Of a stretch of 5,789 nt of DNA, positions 5,392-5,789 are shown one piece after another. Position 1 is the stretch's first letter; each line of letters starts with the position of its first letter. Below the pieces are notes generated by a model. The model saw only the letters and a list, made by a program, of their open reading frames with translations, was not told the DNA's origin and did no database searches. The stretch comes from Clostridia bacterium (GTDB lineage Bacteria; Bacillota_A; Clostridia; Oscillospirales; CAG-272): contig JAGBRZ010000221.1 in assembly GCA_017632155.1 (NCBI GenBank), forward strand, positions 1-5,789, given 5' to 3'. Made by a program: the position numbers and the translations under genes.

Positions 5392-5789
5392 TTATATGTA
5401 CTTCTTGATTCTGTAATATCCTCTTGTTGGAGAGCAGATCATTTTTCTTCCGCCTATATTATAAGACTTGGCGTTAATTCGTGATATCTCTTTAGAAAGG
5501 ATGGTGCGTTTTTTATGGACGTCGCCAAAGCACACCTCCATCAGTTCATCGCAAGATACGCTCCTGTCTTTATTTTTAACAAGAAAATGCAGAATCGACC
5601 TTTGAGCGCTGCTTAGTTTCATATCGTAACCGAGAAACAGCACCTTTCGGGCTCTACCGAACAATACGTCATTGTACGAAAAGAATGGGTCTGATGAAGA
5701 AAAAGACGAAAGCATCTCAAAAAGGCGCGGATCGGTATAATCTCTGAAATGAAATGCATCACCGAGCTGATATCTGCCGACATTGAATA
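5392..5789 (-). CDS. OmpR/PhoB-like winged-helix protein, 5' partial
   Basis: The frame is open from the right edge of the window to TAA at 5394-5392, giving about 131 residues. An ATG at 5715 exists, but the frame continues upstream of it with protein-like sequence (FNVGRYQLGDAFHFRDYTDPRLFE), so the true start is probably beyond 5789. The C-terminal 75 residues look like a Trans_reg_C winged helix: LSSAQRSILHFLVKNKDRSVSCDELMEVCF, then KRTILSKEISRINAKSYNIGG, then the wing hairpin KMICSPTRGYYRI. The spacing of L-x-x-x-Q-x-x-I-L-x-x-L, the IN-x-K pattern and the GYYRI ending support this. No receiver-domain residues are visible, so it could be a response regulator or a stand-alone regulator. 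It shares orientation with the downstream operon but is separated from it by 375 bases containing the hairpin array, so cotranscription is unlikely. Confidence 0.75.
   Translation of the reverse strand, partial: FNVGRYQLGDAFHFRDYTDPRLFEMLSSFSSSDPFFSYNDVLFGRARKVLFLGYDMKLSSAQRSILHFLVKNKDRSVSCDELMEVCFGDVHKKRTILSKEISRINAKSYNIGGRKMICSPTRGYYRIKKYI

Overview
The window looks like a moderately GC-rich member of the Clostridia, probably Oscillospiraceae or a related gut group. This is inferred from the BlaI/M56 regulatory pair with a very long ectodomain, strong AGGAG-type ribosome binding sites, tight gene packing, and a GTGATAT hairpin array of a kind I recall from such genomes (unverified). No rRNA, tRNA, CRISPR array or transposase gene is visible.

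Layout. Positions 1-474 (+) hold the C-terminal part of a tyrosine phosphatase with the HCTQGKDRTG active-site loop. It converges on a minus-strand operon, and the two share a compact bidirectional terminator at 479-505. The operon reads right to left. A TTGACA-17-TAGACT promoter (5016-4988) carries four regularly arranged half-sites, probably the repressor's own operator. It is followed by a BlaI/MecI-type repressor (4944-4576), a 1037-residue M56 membrane metallopeptidase overlapping it by ATGA (4579-1466), and, 12 bases later, a DUF4838-family glycoside-hydrolase-like protein (1453-512). The expected logic is that the M56 ectodomain senses something outside the cell, its cytoplasmic HEKAH protease triggers loss of the repressor, and all three genes are induced. 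No beta-lactamase or penicillin-binding sensor domain is present, so the signal is unlikely to be handled in the classical BlaR1 way.

Positions 5017-5391 are non-coding and the most unusual part of the window. After the operon's upstream A/T-rich region come a long hairpin (5097-5127) and an 8-bp hairpin (5146-5165). Then comes a gapless array in which the exact 7-mer GTGATAT alternates with small hairpins four times. The array turns over at a centre near 5255-5283 and continues in mirror image with ATATCAC-like 7-mers alternating with hairpins, ending in a 12-bp hairpin (5348-5377). The whole is a nested palindrome with side arms.

Positions 5392-5789 (-) hold the C-terminal part of a protein ending in an OmpR/PhoB-like winged helix; its start lies beyond the window.
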